From positions 1 to 64,000 of the forward strand of contig RJVL01000003.1 in NCBI GenBank assembly GCA_003755025.1: a DNA stretch of 64,000 bases, in the 5' to 3' direction. The notes under the pieces are model-generated. The model was not told where the DNA came from and made no database searches. It saw only the letters and a program-made list of their open reading frames with translations. Of the stretch, positions 27,461-37,136 are shown piece by piece. Origin of the DNA: Diaphorobacter nitroreducens (GTDB lineage: Bacteria; Pseudomonadota; Gammaproteobacteria; Burkholderiales; Burkholderiaceae_C). Both the position numbers and the translations under genes were made by a program. Within the stretch, counting starts at the first letter, position 1. Each line of letters starts with the position of its first letter.

Positions 27461-28790
27461 GGTGCGTGGGTGTCTCCTGCAACGCAATCGCGGCCAGCGG
27501 CAGCGTGATCGTGACCTGGGCGCCGCCGCCCGGGAGGTTGCGTGCCTGCACGGTGCCCCCCAGGGTGCGCGCCACGTTCATTGCCAGGAACAGGCCCAGC
27601 CCGCCGCCGGGGCGGCCCTTGCTGGACTGGTAGGGCTTGCCGAACTGCGACAGCATGGCCGGCGCGAAGCCGGGGCCATTGTCTGTGACGGTAATGCGCA
27701 GCAGGTCTTGATCACGCTCGGCCACCAGGCCGACCCGATGGGGCGATGCGTCGCGGGCATTGTCCAACACATTGAAAACCATTTGCTGCAGCGTGACATC
27801 GGACACCATAGGAGTGTCCTGGCCGAAGCGGTTGTCGTAGGTGAACTCGTCAACCGAGCGCGTGGCCTGCCACTCGCTGGCGAGCGTGTCCAGGAACTGG
27901 CACACGGTGGTCTGCGCCGATGCCTCGCCGCGCGTCTCGCCGGCGGACATCAGGATGCCGCTGACGATGGTCTTGCAGCGCTGCACCTGCGCCTGCATCT
28001 CGGCCACGTCTTCCTGCAGCGCGGGGTTGGCGGCCAATGCAGGATCACGCTTCCAGTCCCCCAGGATCACCGCCATGGTGGCCAGCGGCGTGCCTAGCTC
28101 ATGGGCCGCGCCTGAAGCCAGCAGCCCCATGCGCACCACGTGCTCTTCCTCGGCGGCGCGTTGACGTATGGCGGCCAGACGCGCGTCCCGCTGGCGCAGG
28201 TTCTGGCCGATGCGGCTGATGAAGATCACCACCAGCGCCGCGTTGAGCATGAAGCACACCAGCAGGCCCAGCACGTAGGGACTGCCCAGCCCGCGCGCGA
28301 AGTCGGGCGCCAGCTGCAATGGCACGCTGTAATGCGCCAGCAGCGCAAAGCAGGCTGCGGTGACGAGCACCATGGTCCAGATGTAGGCGCTGCGCAGCAG
28401 CGCCGCGCCCAGCGCCACCTGCAGCAGGTACAGAAAGACGAATGGGTTGCGGATGCCCCCGCTCAGATACAGCTGCACGGTGAGCACGGCCACGTCCACC
28501 AGCAGCGCCAGGAACAGCTCCACGTTGCGCACGCCGCGGCCGGTGCGCCAGCGCACGAAGCTCACCCCGTTGTAGAGCACCAGGCAACCCACCACCATGA
28601 GCATCTCGCGCAGGGGCAGGGGAAGTTGCAGCACGTAGTGCGCCACCTCGATGGTGAACACCTGGCCCACCACGGCGATCCAGCGCAACTGGATGAGTTG
28701 GTGCAGGTTTTTCAGCCCGGCCGCGGCATCGGCCGAGCGCGCCTTCAGGGCGGGCGGGGAGGAGGGGGTGGAGGTGGCGGATGCGGTCAT
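27450..28790 (-). CDS. regB: Redox sensor histidine kinase RegB/PrrB/ActS
   Basis: A 446-residue membrane kinase with about six N-terminal helices (residues 35-195). GGIRNPF (111-117) is the quinone-binding GGxxNPF motif described for RegB, and GAAHELGTPL holds the phospho-histidine His230. Cys272 (VQRCKTIVSG) corresponds to the redox-active cysteine of the RegB redox box, and NVLDNARDASP and GGGLGLFLA form the ATP site. The kinase is expected to sense the quinone pool and control RegA. Its ATG overlaps the SURF1 stop (ATGA), tying it to the terminal-oxidase genes. Confidence 0.94.
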   Translation of the reverse strand: MTASATSTPSSPPALKARSADAAAGLKNLHQLIQLRWIAVVGQVFTIEVAHYVLQLPLPLREMLMVVGCLVLYNGVSFVRWRTGRGVRNVELFLALLVDVAVLTVQLYLSGGIRNPFVFLYLLQVALGAALLRSAYIWTMVLVTAACFALLAHYSVPLQLAPDFARGLGSPYVLGLLVCFMLNAALVVIFISRIGQNLRQRDARLAAIRQRAAEEEHVVRMGLLASGAAHELGTPLATMAVILGDWKRDPALAANPALQEDVAEMQAQVQRCKTIVSGILMSAGETRGEASAQTTVCQFLDTLASEWQATRSVDEFTYDNRFGQDTPMVSDVTLQQMVFNVLDNARDASPHRVGLVAERDQDLLRITVTDNGPGFAPAMLSQFGKPYQSSKGRPGGGLGLFLAMNVARTLGGTVQARNLPGGGAQVTITLPLAAIALQETPTHHGR

Positions 28791-29596
28791 CGGGAGCGCA
28801 AGGTGGCACGCAGGCGAAGCTCGTAGCGTGCCACATACGCAGCCGCTGCCGCCACCATGGCGGCCAGCCCAAACCAGGTGATGGCATACACCAGGTGGCT
28901 GTTGTGGAAGCGAACCACCGTCAGTCCCGGGCGGGGCCAGGGACCGGCGGTGGTGGAAGTCTCGGCATCCATCGGCGCTGGGGCGTTCGCGTCGGGAATG
29001 CCCGCGTCGATGAAAAACGGGGCCGCGGCGTCCAGGCCCTGGGCCTGGGCGATGGCCGCCACGTCGCGCGAATGCCAGCGCTGCGCCCCGGGGTCGTTGC
29101 GGCGCAGGAAGCCGCCTCCGGGCTCGCTCATGCGCAACAGGCCCTGCAGCTGTACGGTTTCGCCTTCCTGCATGCCGGGGCCGCCAGCGGCCCACTGGGC
29201 GCGCTGCGCCTGGGGGATGAAGCCGCGGTTGACGAGCACCTGGCCGCCGCCGTCCAGCTGCAGCGGGGTCATGACCCAGAAACCCGCGCCGAGCGCCGTG
29301 GTGGCCTGGGTGAGTACGGTTTTGCTGGCCAGCCAGTGACCCTCAGCCTGCACAGGCTGGTATTCAAAGCCAGCCGCATCCACGCCAGGCCACTGCGCCC
29401 GCGCGGGCAGCGGCGCGGGCGCGGCGTGCAGATGCTGCTCTACGCGTTCCATCAGGGCCAGCTTCCAGGTGCGCCGCTCCACCTGCCACCAGCCGAGGGC
29501 ACAGAACACAACGAACAAGGCGATGCCCGCCAGAGCGAGCACCGCCATCGTCAGGTTGGAGTGCGCGCGGGTGCGCTGCGGCTCCGGGGCGTGCAT
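28787..29596 (-). CDS. SURF1-family cytochrome oxidase assembly protein
   Basis: A 269-residue protein with one transmembrane helix near each end (about residues 17-37 and 240-260) and a large periplasmic part, the SURF1/Shy1 layout. GWWQVERRTWKLALMERVE after the first helix and VLVNRGFIPQ are the recognisable family signatures. SURF1 proteins help insert haem into terminal oxidases. The start at 29596 is 11 bases after the cyoD stop, and the stop overlaps the regB start by four bases. Confidence 0.9.
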   Translation of the reverse strand: MHAPEPQRTRAHSNLTMAVLALAGIALFVVFCALGWWQVERRTWKLALMERVEQHLHAAPAPLPARAQWPGVDAAGFEYQPVQAEGHWLASKTVLTQATTALGAGFWVMTPLQLDGGGQVLVNRGFIPQAQRAQWAAGGPGMQEGETVQLQGLLRMSEPGGGFLRRNDPGAQRWHSRDVAAIAQAQGLDAAAPFFIDAGIPDANAPAPMDAETSTTAGPWPRPGLTVVRFHNSHLVYAITWFGLAAMVAAAAAYVARYELRLRATLRSR

Positions 29597-29607
29597 GGTC
29601 GGAGCGG

Positions 29608-30027
29608 TCAAGGCGCCTTCGGCTGGTGTGCCTCGCTGCCCTGGTGCTGTGCGGCCATGGGGTTGGCGTGCGCGGGCATCATGTTGGCGTTCATGTGGAA
29701 CATGACCCACAACGTGCCGATGATGGTCACTGCCAGGAACACGATGGTGAAGATGGTGGACAGCATCGTCCAGCCGCCCTGGATCTTGCCGTTCATGTGC
29801 AGGAAGTACACCATGTGCACCACCACCTGGACCATGGCGAAGATGCCCAGCACCAGCACGGCGGTGGTGCGGTTCTGGATCACGTCGGCCATGACCAGCC
29901 AGAACGGGATCACGGTGAGGATCACGGCGAGGATGAAGCCCTTGACGTAGTCCCCCTTGGTGACGTGCAGGTCGTCATGGTCGTGGCCATGGTCGTCGTG
30001 GCCGGCGTGAATTTCGTGTGCGCTCAT
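29608..30027 (-). CDS. cyoD: Cytochrome bo ubiquinol oxidase subunit IV
   Basis: A 139-residue protein with a His/Asp-rich N-terminus (HAGHDDHGHDHDD) and three transmembrane helices. VVVHMVYFLHMN in the second helix is typical of CyoD. It helps assembly of the oxidase rather than catalysis. It begins directly after the cyoC stop with no gap. Confidence 0.94.
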   Translation of the reverse strand: MSAHEIHAGHDDHGHDHDDLHVTKGDYVKGFILAVILTVIPFWLVMADVIQNRTTAVLVLGIFAMVQVVVHMVYFLHMNGKIQGGWTMLSTIFTIVFLAVTIIGTLWVMFHMNANMMPAHANPMAAQHQGSEAHQPKAP

Positions 30028-30663
30028 TTACAGCACCCCCATCAGGTACACAAAGGTGAAGACGCCGATCCAGACCACGTCCAGGAAGTGCCAGAACATG
30101 GACAGGCAGTTCAGGCGGCGCTTGTTTTCATGGATCAGGCCGTGCTTGCTGATCTGAATCATCAATGTCACCAGCCAGATCAGGCCGAAGGTCACGTGCA
30201 GTCCGTGCGTGCCCACCAGCGTGAAGAAGGCCGACAGGAACGCGCTGCGCTGGGGTGTCGCGCCCTGGTGGATCAGGTGTGCGAACTCGTACAGCTCCAC
30301 GCCCAGGAAGGCCAGGCCCAGCAGGCCGGTGACGGCCAGCCAAGTCAGCGTGCCGCGTGCGTTGCCCGCCTGCTTTTGCAGCATGGCAAAGCCGAAGGTG
30401 ATGGACGACGTCAGCAGGAAGGCCGTGTTGATGGCCACCAGCGACAAGTCGAACAGCTGCGCGCCCGTGGGGCCCGCGGCGTAGCTGCGGCCCAGCACGC
30501 CGTACGTGGCGAACAGCGCTGCGAAGATGAGACAGTCGCTCATCAGGTAGAGCCAGAAGCCCAGGGACGTGCCGTTCTCGGGGTGGGGTTCATGCGCGAG
30601 GTGGTACTCGCGCGGTGCCAGGGCGGCGGTGCCGCCCGCTTGGAGGGTGTGCGTATTAGACAT
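30028..30663 (-). CDS. cyoC: Cytochrome bo ubiquinol oxidase subunit III
   Basis: A 211-residue protein with five transmembrane helices. [20 protein letters not shown] and [16 protein letters not shown] are signature segments of haem-copper oxidase subunit III. The start at 30663 overlaps the cyoB stop by eight bases, so translation is coupled. It belongs to cyoABCD. Confidence 0.95.
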   Translation of the reverse strand: MSNTHTLQAGGTAALAPREYHLAHEPHPENGTSLGFWLYLMSDCLIFAALFATYGVLGRSYAAGPTGAQLFDLSLVAINTAFLLTSSITFGFAMLQKQAGNARGTLTWLAVTGLLGLAFLGVELYEFAHLIHQGATPQRSAFLSAFFTLVGTHGLHVTFGLIWLVTLMIQISKHGLIHENKRRLNCLSMFWHFLDVVWIGVFTFVYLMGVL

Positions 30664-32662
30664 GGGCTGCGGCAAGCTGCTTGGTGCGTGCGTCTTCCGT
30701 GGCGGCCACTTCGGCTGCCGGAATGTAGTAGTCACGCTTGTAGTTGAAGGTGTGGATGATCGAGGCCACCACGGTCGCGGCGAACGAGGCGATCGCCAGC
30801 GGCCACATGTGCCAGATCATGGCGAAACCGAACACGGTGGACAGCGCGGCGATCACCACGCCGGCGCCAGTGTTGGCGGGCATGTGGACGGGCTGGAAGC
30901 CGGTCAGCGGGCGCTTGTAGCCGTGCTTCTTCATGTCCCACCAGGCGTCGATCTCGTGCGCCACGGGCGTGAAGGCGAAGTTGTACTGCGGCGGGGGCGA
31001 GGAGGTGGCCCACTCCAGCGTGCGGCCGTCCCAGGGGTCGCCGGTCACGTCGCGCAGCTGGTCGCGCTTGAGGTAGCTCACGAACAATTGGATGAAGAAG
31101 CAGGCGATGCCCGCCGCGATCAGGCATACGCCCACCGCGGAGATGATGAACCAGATGTGCAGCGAAGCGTCTTCCACGTGGTTGACGCGGCGCGTGATGC
31201 CCATCAGGCCCAGGATGTACAGCGGCGTGAACGTGACCCAGAAGCCAGTCAGCCAGAACCAGAACGATGCCTTGCCCCAGGACTCGATCAGGCGGAAACC
31301 GAAGGCCTTGGGGAACCAGAAGTTGATGGCAGCGAACACGGCGAACACCACGCCGCCGATGATCACGTTGTGGAAGTGCGCGACCAGGAACAGGCTGTTG
31401 TGCAGCACGAAGTCGGCCGGGGGAACGGCCAGCAGCACGCCAGTCATGCCGCCGATGGCGAAGGTGCACATGAAGCCCACCGTCCACAGCATGGGCACGC
31501 TGAAGCGGATGCGGCCCTTGTACATGGTGAACAGCCAGTTGAAGATCTTGGCGCCCGTCGGGATCGAGATGATCATCGTCGTGATGCCGAAGAAGGTGTT
31601 CACCGTGGCGCCCGAGCCCATGGTGAAGAAGTGGTGCAGCCACACCAGGTACGACAGGATGGTGATACACACCGTGGCGTACACCATGGAGGTGTAGCCG
31701 AACAGGCGCTTGCGCGAGAACGTGGCGACGACCTCGGAGAACACGCCGAAGGCCGGCAGCACCAGGATGTAGACCTCGGGGTGGCCCCAGATCCAGATCA
31801 GGTTCACGTACAGCATGGAGTTGCCCCCCAGGTCGTTCGTGAAGAAGTTGGTGCCGATGTAGCGGTCCAGCGACATCAGCACCAGCGCGGCCGTCAGCAC
31901 GGGGAACGAGGCGACGATCAGCGCGTTGGTGCACAGCGCGGTCCAGGTGAACACGGGCATCTTCATCAGATTCATGCCCGGCGCGCGCATCTTGATGATG
32001 GTGACGATCAGGTTGATGCCCGACAAGGTGGTGCCCACCCCCGCAATCTGCAGGCCCCAGATGTAATAGTCGAGACCTACGCCAGGGTCCTGCGCCCCGA
32101 GGTTGGACAGCGCCAGCCAGCCGGAGGTGGAGAACTCGCCCAGGAACAGCGAGATCATCACCAGCACGGCGCCGCCGGTGGTCATCCAGAAGCTGAAGTT
32201 GTTCAGGAAAGGGAACGACACGTCGCGCGCGCCGATCTGCAGCGGCACGAGGTAGTTCATCAGGCCCGTGACGAAGGGCATGGCCACGAAGAAGATCATG
32301 ATCACGCCGTGGGCCGTGAAGATCTGGTCGTAGTGGTGCGGCGGCAGGTAGCCCATGCTCTCGCCCACAGCCATGGCCTGCTGCAGGCGCATCATCACCG
32401 CGTCGGCGAAGCCGCGCAGGAACATGACCAGGCCCAGGATCATGTACATGATGCCGATCTTCTTGTGGTCGATGGAGCAGATCCAGTCGCGCCACAGCGG
32501 GCCCCACAGACGGAACTTGGTGAGGCCGGCCAGCATCACGATGCCACCCAGGACCACCGCGATGAAGGTCCACAGCACGATGGGCTCGTGCGCCATCGGG
32601 ATCGAGTCCCAGGTGATGCGGCCCAACAGCCAGTGGGCTGGGGTAGTTTGTTCAGACAACAT
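30656..32662 (-). CDS. cyoB: Cytochrome bo ubiquinol oxidase subunit I
   Basis: A 668-residue haem-copper oxidase with about 15 helices. [15 protein letters not shown] holds the histidine-tyrosine pair of the CuB site and [10 protein letters not shown] the two other CuB histidines. [16 protein letters not shown] carries the high-spin and low-spin haem ligands near residue 420. It oxidises ubiquinol, reduces O2 to water and pumps protons. The gene lies 61 bases after cyoA. Confidence 0.97.
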   Translation of the reverse strand: MLSEQTTPAHWLLGRITWDSIPMAHEPIVLWTFIAVVLGGIVMLAGLTKFRLWGPLWRDWICSIDHKKIGIMYMILGLVMFLRGFADAVMMRLQQAMAVGESMGYLPPHHYDQIFTAHGVIMIFFVAMPFVTGLMNYLVPLQIGARDVSFPFLNNFSFWMTTGGAVLVMISLFLGEFSTSGWLALSNLGAQDPGVGLDYYIWGLQIAGVGTTLSGINLIVTIIKMRAPGMNLMKMPVFTWTALCTNALIVASFPVLTAALVLMSLDRYIGTNFFTNDLGGNSMLYVNLIWIWGHPEVYILVLPAFGVFSEVVATFSRKRLFGYTSMVYATVCITILSYLVWLHHFFTMGSGATVNTFFGITTMIISIPTGAKIFNWLFTMYKGRIRFSVPMLWTVGFMCTFAIGGMTGVLLAVPPADFVLHNSLFLVAHFHNVIIGGVVFAVFAAINFWFPKAFGFRLIESWGKASFWFWLTGFWVTFTPLYILGLMGITRRVNHVEDASLHIWFIISAVGVCLIAAGIACFFIQLFVSYLKRDQLRDVTGDPWDGRTLEWATSSPPPQYNFAFTPVAHEIDAWWDMKKHGYKRPLTGFQPVHMPANTGAGVVIAALSTVFGFAMIWHMWPLAIASFAATVVASIIHTFNYKRDYYIPAAEVAATEDARTKQLAAAHV

Positions 32663-32723
32663 ATCGAATCTCTTGGCTAATGGGCCCGGCGCCGGCTTGG
32701 CGCCCGCGTCGGGTCCGTCAAAT

Positions 32724-33773
32724 TCACTGTTGGATGGGGGCCTCGGGGAGGGCTAAGCCCGGCTGCAGCGCGGCCAGGATCTGTGGCGCGTTGCCGGCGG
32801 TGCATACGTCCTGCGGCAGCGTCAGACCGTTGGCTTTGACGAAGGCTTCGCCGCCGAGCGCGTCGATGGCCATCATGTCGTGCATGCACATCTGCCCGTC
32901 TTCCACGCAGCGGTTGAGCACCTTGCCGTACAGGCCCGTTTCCACGGTAGAAAAGCGCTGCACGGGGTCGCGCTGGCTGGGCTTGGCCAGTTGCAGGTAG
33001 GTGGTCTTGTCCAGGGGCTTGCCTTCGGTCTTGGCCTTGTCCACCCACTGGGCGAATTCAGCATCGCTCAGGCCGTGGAACTTGAAGGTCATGCCGGAGA
33101 AGCCGGGGCCGCTGTAGTGCGAGGCAAGGCCATGGAACACGCCGGGCTTGTTGATGATGGCGTTCAGCTCGGTCTGCATGCCAGGCATGGCGTAGATCAT
33201 GCCGGCCAGGTCGGGCACGTAGAACGCGTTCATGGTCGACGTGGCGGTGAGTTTGAACAGGATCGGGCGGTCCACCGGCGCGGCCACCTCGTTCACCGTG
33301 GCAATGCCCTGCTCGGGGTAGAAGAACAGCCACTTCCAGTCCATGGCCACTACCTGCACTTCCAGCGGTTTGACGTCGGCGGCCAGCGCGCGCTGGGCGT
33401 CGATGCGGTCCAGAGGGCGGTAGGGGTCCAGCTTGTGGGTAGCGATCCAGGTCAGCGCGCCCAGGGCAATGATGATCATCAGCGGCACGCTCCAGATCAC
33501 CAGCTCCAGCGAGGTGGAGTGGTGCCAGTCGGGGTCGTACTCGGCGTCGGTGTTGCCCTGGCGGTACTTCCAGGCGAACAGCAGCGTCAGCAGGATCACC
33601 GGCACGATGACGATCAGCATCAGCACCGTGGCAGTCACCACCAGGTTGCCCTGCTGGGCAGCGATATCACCCGCCGGGTTCAATACGACGGCCTTGCTGC
33701 AACCAGCCAGGCTGGCTGCGGCCAAAGCCGCGGCGAGCCAGGTGGGCCCGCGGAGTTTCTTCAGTTGGAGCAT
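32724..33773 (-). CDS. cyoA: Cytochrome bo ubiquinol oxidase subunit II (lipoprotein)
   Basis: A 349-residue precursor with an N-terminal lipoprotein signal (lipobox LAGC around residue 24), two transmembrane helices and a periplasmic cupredoxin domain. The CuA-binding ligands of cytochrome c oxidases are not present in the cupredoxin loop ([17 protein letters not shown]), as expected for a quinol oxidase. The ATG at 33773 is chosen over a TTG at 33788. It is the first gene of cyoABCD-SURF1-regBA; no cyoE haem O synthase gene follows in this window. Confidence 0.95.
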   Translation of the reverse strand: MLQLKKLRGPTWLAAALAAASLAGCSKAVVLNPAGDIAAQQGNLVVTATVLMLIVIVPVILLTLLFAWKYRQGNTDAEYDPDWHHSTSLELVIWSVPLMIIIALGALTWIATHKLDPYRPLDRIDAQRALAADVKPLEVQVVAMDWKWLFFYPEQGIATVNEVAAPVDRPILFKLTATSTMNAFYVPDLAGMIYAMPGMQTELNAIINKPGVFHGLASHYSGPGFSGMTFKFHGLSDAEFAQWVDKAKTEGKPLDKTTYLQLAKPSQRDPVQRFSTVETGLYGKVLNRCVEDGQMCMHDMMAIDALGGEAFVKANGLTLPQDVCTAGNAPQILAALQPGLALPEAPIQQ

Positions 33774-34084
33774 TGCTAGGCGTGTCAAAAAGCGTGCACG
33801 GCCTTGCGTCGCGCGGGCGGGCGCGGCGCTAGGTGTAAACGCGAATTACTGGACGGAGACGAATGTAATACGCCTAGCGCATTTGTCGATTGGACATTTT
33901 GTCCAGGGTCAAACTTATGGCGTGATGGCAGGCCGTATGCGGCCTGCGGGCGCGACCATGGCGGCGCGGATGGCCGACTGGGCGTGAGGGTTTTCCCGCG
34001 CGGGACGTCAGTGTAAGCGTACTTGTTGACCGCGGGGCTTGCGTGTAGAACGGAGCTGTGTCTGCAAAGCCAAGGAGTACGGTC
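33774..34084. other. cyo control region between cyoA and the divergent MFS gene
   Basis: No gene is seen. The region holds three GCTAGGYGTR-like elements: 33775-33784 (forward), 33826-33837 (forward) and 33869-33880 (inverted; 11 of 12 bases match its partner). It also holds the palindrome TGGACA-TTT-TGTCCA at 33891-33905. They lie where the cyo promoter must be; no clear -35/-10 pair was found. Confidence 0.55.
33891..33905. promoter_or_regulatory. Perfect inverted repeat upstream of cyo
   Basis: TGGACA-TTT-TGTCCA, two 6-base arms with a 3-base centre, 118 bases upstream of the cyoA start. The cognate factor is not known. Confidence 0.5.
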
Positions 34085-35416
34085 ATGAGTAGCGGTTCCG
34101 TCGCATACCCCGTTTACGGCCCCGAGAGCGCGGCATCGCTGTCGCGCGCGCACACCGACGAAGACGTCACCCCGGGCGAGATCGCCGTGGGCGTGATCAT
34201 CGGGCGCGCGTCGGAGTATTTCGACTTCTTCGTATTCGGGATCGCCTGCGTGCTGGTCTTCCCGTCGCTGTTGTTTCCCTTCATGACGCGGCTGGACGGC
34301 ACGCTCATGGCTTTTGCCATCTTTGCCATCGCCTTCATCGCCCGGCCGCTGGGCACCGCCATCTCCATGGCCGTGCAGCGGCGCTGGGGGCGCGGCACCA
34401 AGCTGACGCTGGCGCTGTTCCTGCTGGGCGGCTGTACGGTAAGCATGGCCTTCCTGCCCAGCTACCAGGTGGCGGGGCTGGCAGCCGCTGGGGCGCTGGC
34501 GGTGCTGCGCTTCGGCCAGGGGCTGGCGCTGGGCGGCTCCTGGGACGGGCTGCCGTCGCTGCTGGCGATGGCCGCACCGCCGGAGCGCCGGGGCTGGTAT
34601 TCCATGGTAGGGCAACTGGGCGCGCCCGTGGGGTTTGCATTGGCCGCCGGGTTGTTCGCCTACCTGTACGGCAGCCTCTCCAGTGAAGAATTCCTGGCCT
34701 GGGGCTGGCGCTACCCGTTCTGCGTGGCCTTTGCGATCAACGTGGTGGCGCTGTTTGCGCGGCTGCGCCTGGTGGTGGGGCAGTCCTATGCCGAATTGCT
34801 GCAAGAGAAGGAACTGGAGCCCGTGGGCGTGGCCCGCGTGATGCGCGAAGAGGGGAGCAATGTGGTGCTGGGCGCCTTTGCGGCACTCGCCAGCTTCGCA
34901 CTCTTTCACGTGGTGACGGTGTTCCCGCTGTCGTGGTTCGCCCTGTTCTCCGACCGCTCCATGGCCGAGGTGCTGTGCGTGCAGATCGCCGGCGCATTCC
35001 TGGCCATCGGCGCTGTGGTGGTGTCGGGGCGGTTGGCCGACCGCATGGGCCGGCGCAACCTGCTGGGCTCCATGGCCGTGCTGATTGGCCTGTTCAGCCT
35101 GGCCACGCCCTGGCTGCTGGGCGGTGGCGCGGTGGGCGGCACGGTGTTCCTGCTGCTGGGCTTCGTGCTGCTGGGCCTGTCGTACGGCCAGGCATCGGGC
35201 ACGGTGACGGCCAACTTCTCCACCCTGCACCGCTACACCGGGGCGGCACTGTCGTCCGACCTGGCCTGGCTGATCGGCGCGGCCTTCGCGCCGTTGGTGG
35301 CTCTGGGGTTGTCGGCACGTTTCGGGCTGGGGGCGGTGACGCTGTATCTGCTGTCGGGCGTGGTCTGCACACTCGGCGCGTTGCGTATCAATCGCCTCAT
35401 CGAGCAGCGCAGCTGA
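34085..35416 (+). CDS. Major facilitator superfamily transporter (metabolite:H+ symporter type)
   Basis: A 443-residue protein with twelve predicted helices. GRASEYFDFFVFGIACVLVF at helix 1 and FIARPLGTAISMAVQRRWGR, with the arginine-rich loop between helices 2 and 3, are typical of the MHS group that includes ProP, KgtP and ShiA. It would import a small organic acid or osmolyte with protons; the substrate cannot be read. AAGGAG before 34085 sets the start. It is divergent from cyoA and ends at the long repeat copy F, which looks like a terminator. Confidence 0.85.
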   Translation: MSSGSVAYPVYGPESAASLSRAHTDEDVTPGEIAVGVIIGRASEYFDFFVFGIACVLVFPSLLFPFMTRLDGTLMAFAIFAIAFIARPLGTAISMAVQRRWGRGTKLTLALFLLGGCTVSMAFLPSYQVAGLAAAGALAVLRFGQGLALGGSWDGLPSLLAMAAPPERRGWYSMVGQLGAPVGFALAAGLFAYLYGSLSSEEFLAWGWRYPFCVAFAINVVALFARLRLVVGQSYAELLQEKELEPVGVARVMREEGSNVVLGAFAALASFALFHVVTVFPLSWFALFSDRSMAEVLCVQIAGAFLAIGAVVVSGRLADRMGRRNLLGSMAVLIGLFSLATPWLLGGGAVGGTVFLLLGFVLLGLSYGQASGTVTANFSTLHRYTGAALSSDLAWLIGAAFAPLVALGLSARFGLGAVTLYLLSGVVCTLGALRINRLIEQRS

Positions 35417-35439
35417 GTTCGACTGGCTGTCGGCTGTTA

Positions 35440-35526
35440 TCGAAAATGATAGCTGCCGGCGCTTGTTTCAACTAGGTTTCACGGTGTTTTCAATGTGAAA
35501 CCTTTGAGGGGCAAGCGCAGGTAGCT
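35440..35526 (+). repeat. Dispersed palindromic repeat, copy F (long form), terminator-like
   Basis: Outer arms GATAGCTGCCGGCGCTTG and CAAGCGCAGGTAGCTC flank a perfect inner hairpin AGGTTTCAC (35474-35482) / GTGAAACCT (35495-35503). A run of six T follows on the plus strand. It lies between the convergent MFS gene and tolA and probably ends transcription of the former. Confidence 0.8.
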
Positions 35527-35538
35527 CTCTTTTTTGCT

Positions 35539-36510
35539 TCAGTCGCGCGGGCGGAAGCCGATCACCAGGGACGACGGCACGCGGCCGTCCACGTCGCGTG
35601 GCAGGGTTTCCGTGCGGTGCAGCGCACGAATCACCGCGTCGTCCCACGCCTTGTTGCCGCTGGACTGGGTGATGCGCGCGCCGACGATGGTGCCGTCTGG
35701 CGCGGCGCGCACCTCGACCTCGGCGCGCGGGTTGCCCGAGATGGTGTCGGGATAGACGATGTTGGGGCGTACCTTGGCGGCCACCTTGCCACCGTAGCTG
35801 CCCGAGGGGCCGGAGCTGCGCTGCGCGGTGCCCGTGGCGGTCTCGCCGCCCGTGGCGCCTGCCAGCCCCTGCATGCGGCGCAGGTTCTCCTGGCGGCGCG
35901 CCTCGGCCTCCTTGGCTTCACGGGCTTCCTCGGCCTTGCGGCGCTTGTCCTCGGCCAGCTTCTTCTGTTTGTCCTGCTCGGCCTTGGCGGCCTTCTCCTT
36001 CTCGGCCTTTTCGCGTTCGGCTTTCTCGCGCTCGGCCTTTTGCTGCGCCAGCAGGCGTTCCTTCTTCTCCTGCTCCAGCCGCTCGCGGCGCTCTTCTTCC
36101 TTGCGCTCGCGTTCGCGCTTCTCGCGCTCCAGTTGCTGTTCGCGCTTTTTCTTTTCTTCTTCCAGGCGCTTCTTCTGCTGCTGCAGGGCGATATCGGCCT
36201 CGCGCGTGTCGGCTTGCTCCGGACGCGGTGGTGGCGGTGGAGGCGGCGGTGCGGGCGCGGGCTCTGGTGCGGGGGTAGGGGCCGGAGCAGGGGGTGGGGG
36301 CGGCTCCACGGCGCGCGGCGCCGCTTGCTGGGGGACGGCAGACCAGAGTTCGGCCTCCACCGCCGGTTGGTCGGAACTGCTCTTCCAGTTCACGCCCCAG
36401 GTCAGCGCGCCGATCAGCGCGGCATGGGCGAGTACCGCCAGGGCGATGGCCCGCATGCGTCCGGGCGGGCGGGGCGGGGCAAACTGGTCGCGGTCGTTCG
36501 TGGCGTGCAT
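35539..36510 (-). CDS. tolA: Cell envelope integrity protein TolA
   Basis: A 323-residue protein with an N-terminal transmembrane helix (about residues 20-40), a Pro-rich segment (70-95), a long charged Lys/Glu/Arg/Ala helical rod (105-215) and a C-terminal TolA/TonB-like domain ending in SSLVIGFRPRD. It spans the periplasm and links TolQR in the inner membrane to TolB and Pal. The rod is shorter than in E. coli TolA. It follows tolR by 21 bases. Confidence 0.93.
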   Translation of the reverse strand: MHATNDRDQFAPPRPPGRMRAIALAVLAHAALIGALTWGVNWKSSSDQPAVEAELWSAVPQQAAPRAVEPPPPPAPAPTPAPEPAPAPPPPPPPPRPEQADTREADIALQQQKKRLEEEKKKREQQLEREKRERERKEEERRERLEQEKKERLLAQQKAEREKAEREKAEKEKAAKAEQDKQKKLAEDKRRKAEEAREAKEAEARRQENLRRMQGLAGATGGETATGTAQRSSGPSGSYGGKVAAKVRPNIVYPDTISGNPRAEVEVRAAPDGTIVGARITQSSGNKAWDDAVIRALHRTETLPRDVDGRVPSSLVIGFRPRD

Positions 36511-36531
36511 TAGATCGTGTGAAAGTTCTCG

Positions 36532-36957
36532 TCAGCCGCCGCTCTTCACCGCCAGGGCGACGCGTGCCACGCCCGCCTGTTGCAGCGCAGACATGGCCTT
36601 CATCACCGCGTCGTACGACACGTTCTTGTCGGCGCTGATGAGCACGGGTGTGTCCTCTGGCTGGTCCTTGAGCCAGTTCTTGGCGGTGGCGCCCAGGTTC
36701 TGCAGCGGCACGGTGCGTTCGTTGCCGTCGGCCTTGAAGCGGATGCTGCCATCCTTGTCGACGATGACGTCCGCGCGCGTCTTGGGCACCTTGGCGCCTT
36801 TGCCCACGGAAGGCACGTTCACCGAACTGGGCGTGAGCATGGGCGCGGTCACCATGAAGATGATGAGCAGCACCAGCATCACGTCGATGAACGGCACCAT
36901 GTTGATTTCGTTCATGGAGCGGCGGCGGGTGCCGCTGCGTGAGGCCATGGCAGGCAT
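36532..36957 (-). CDS. tolR: Tol-Pal system protein TolR (ExbD family)
   Basis: A 141-residue protein with one transmembrane helix (about residues 21-41). FIDVMLVLLIIF holds the proton-conducting Asp25. The periplasmic domain (VIVDKDGSIRFKADG) follows. It works with TolQ as a proton-driven motor. It starts at 36957 or the inner ATG at 36948. A 179-base gap filled by a second type of repeat separates it from tolQ. Confidence 0.94.
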   Translation of the reverse strand: MPAMASRSGTRRRSMNEINMVPFIDVMLVLLIIFMVTAPMLTPSSVNVPSVGKGAKVPKTRADVIVDKDGSIRFKADGNERTVPLQNLGATAKNWLKDQPEDTPVLISADKNVSYDAVMKAMSALQQAGVARVALAVKSGG

Positions 36958-37013
36958 TTCAGTTCTCCATTGCGCTGAGCAGTGCGCGTTGTGGATAAAA
37001 CGGACGTGTCCGA

Positions 37014-37126
37014 TGCCAGCAGATGCCGCGCAAGGGCCGTCCCGCCGCGCTGAGCAATCGATCCCCTTTCCCGCAGTGCGTAGCGCTGCGAGAGAAAGGG
37101 GAAGCCGCCCAGCGGCTCAGGGGGAT
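37014..37126 (-). repeat. Second repeat type, between tolQ and tolR
   Basis: Contains nested inverted repeats: CCCCTTTC (37063-37070) / GAAAGGGG (37094-37101) and inside it CGCAGTGC / GCGCTGCG. The flank AGCGGCTCAGGGGG and the inner GGGACGGCCCTTGCGCGG (minus strand) resemble a GC-rich intergenic element I associate with Comamonadaceae genomes. It interrupts the normally tight tolQ-tolR spacing. Confidence 0.6.
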
Positions 37127-37136
37127 GTCCTTCATC

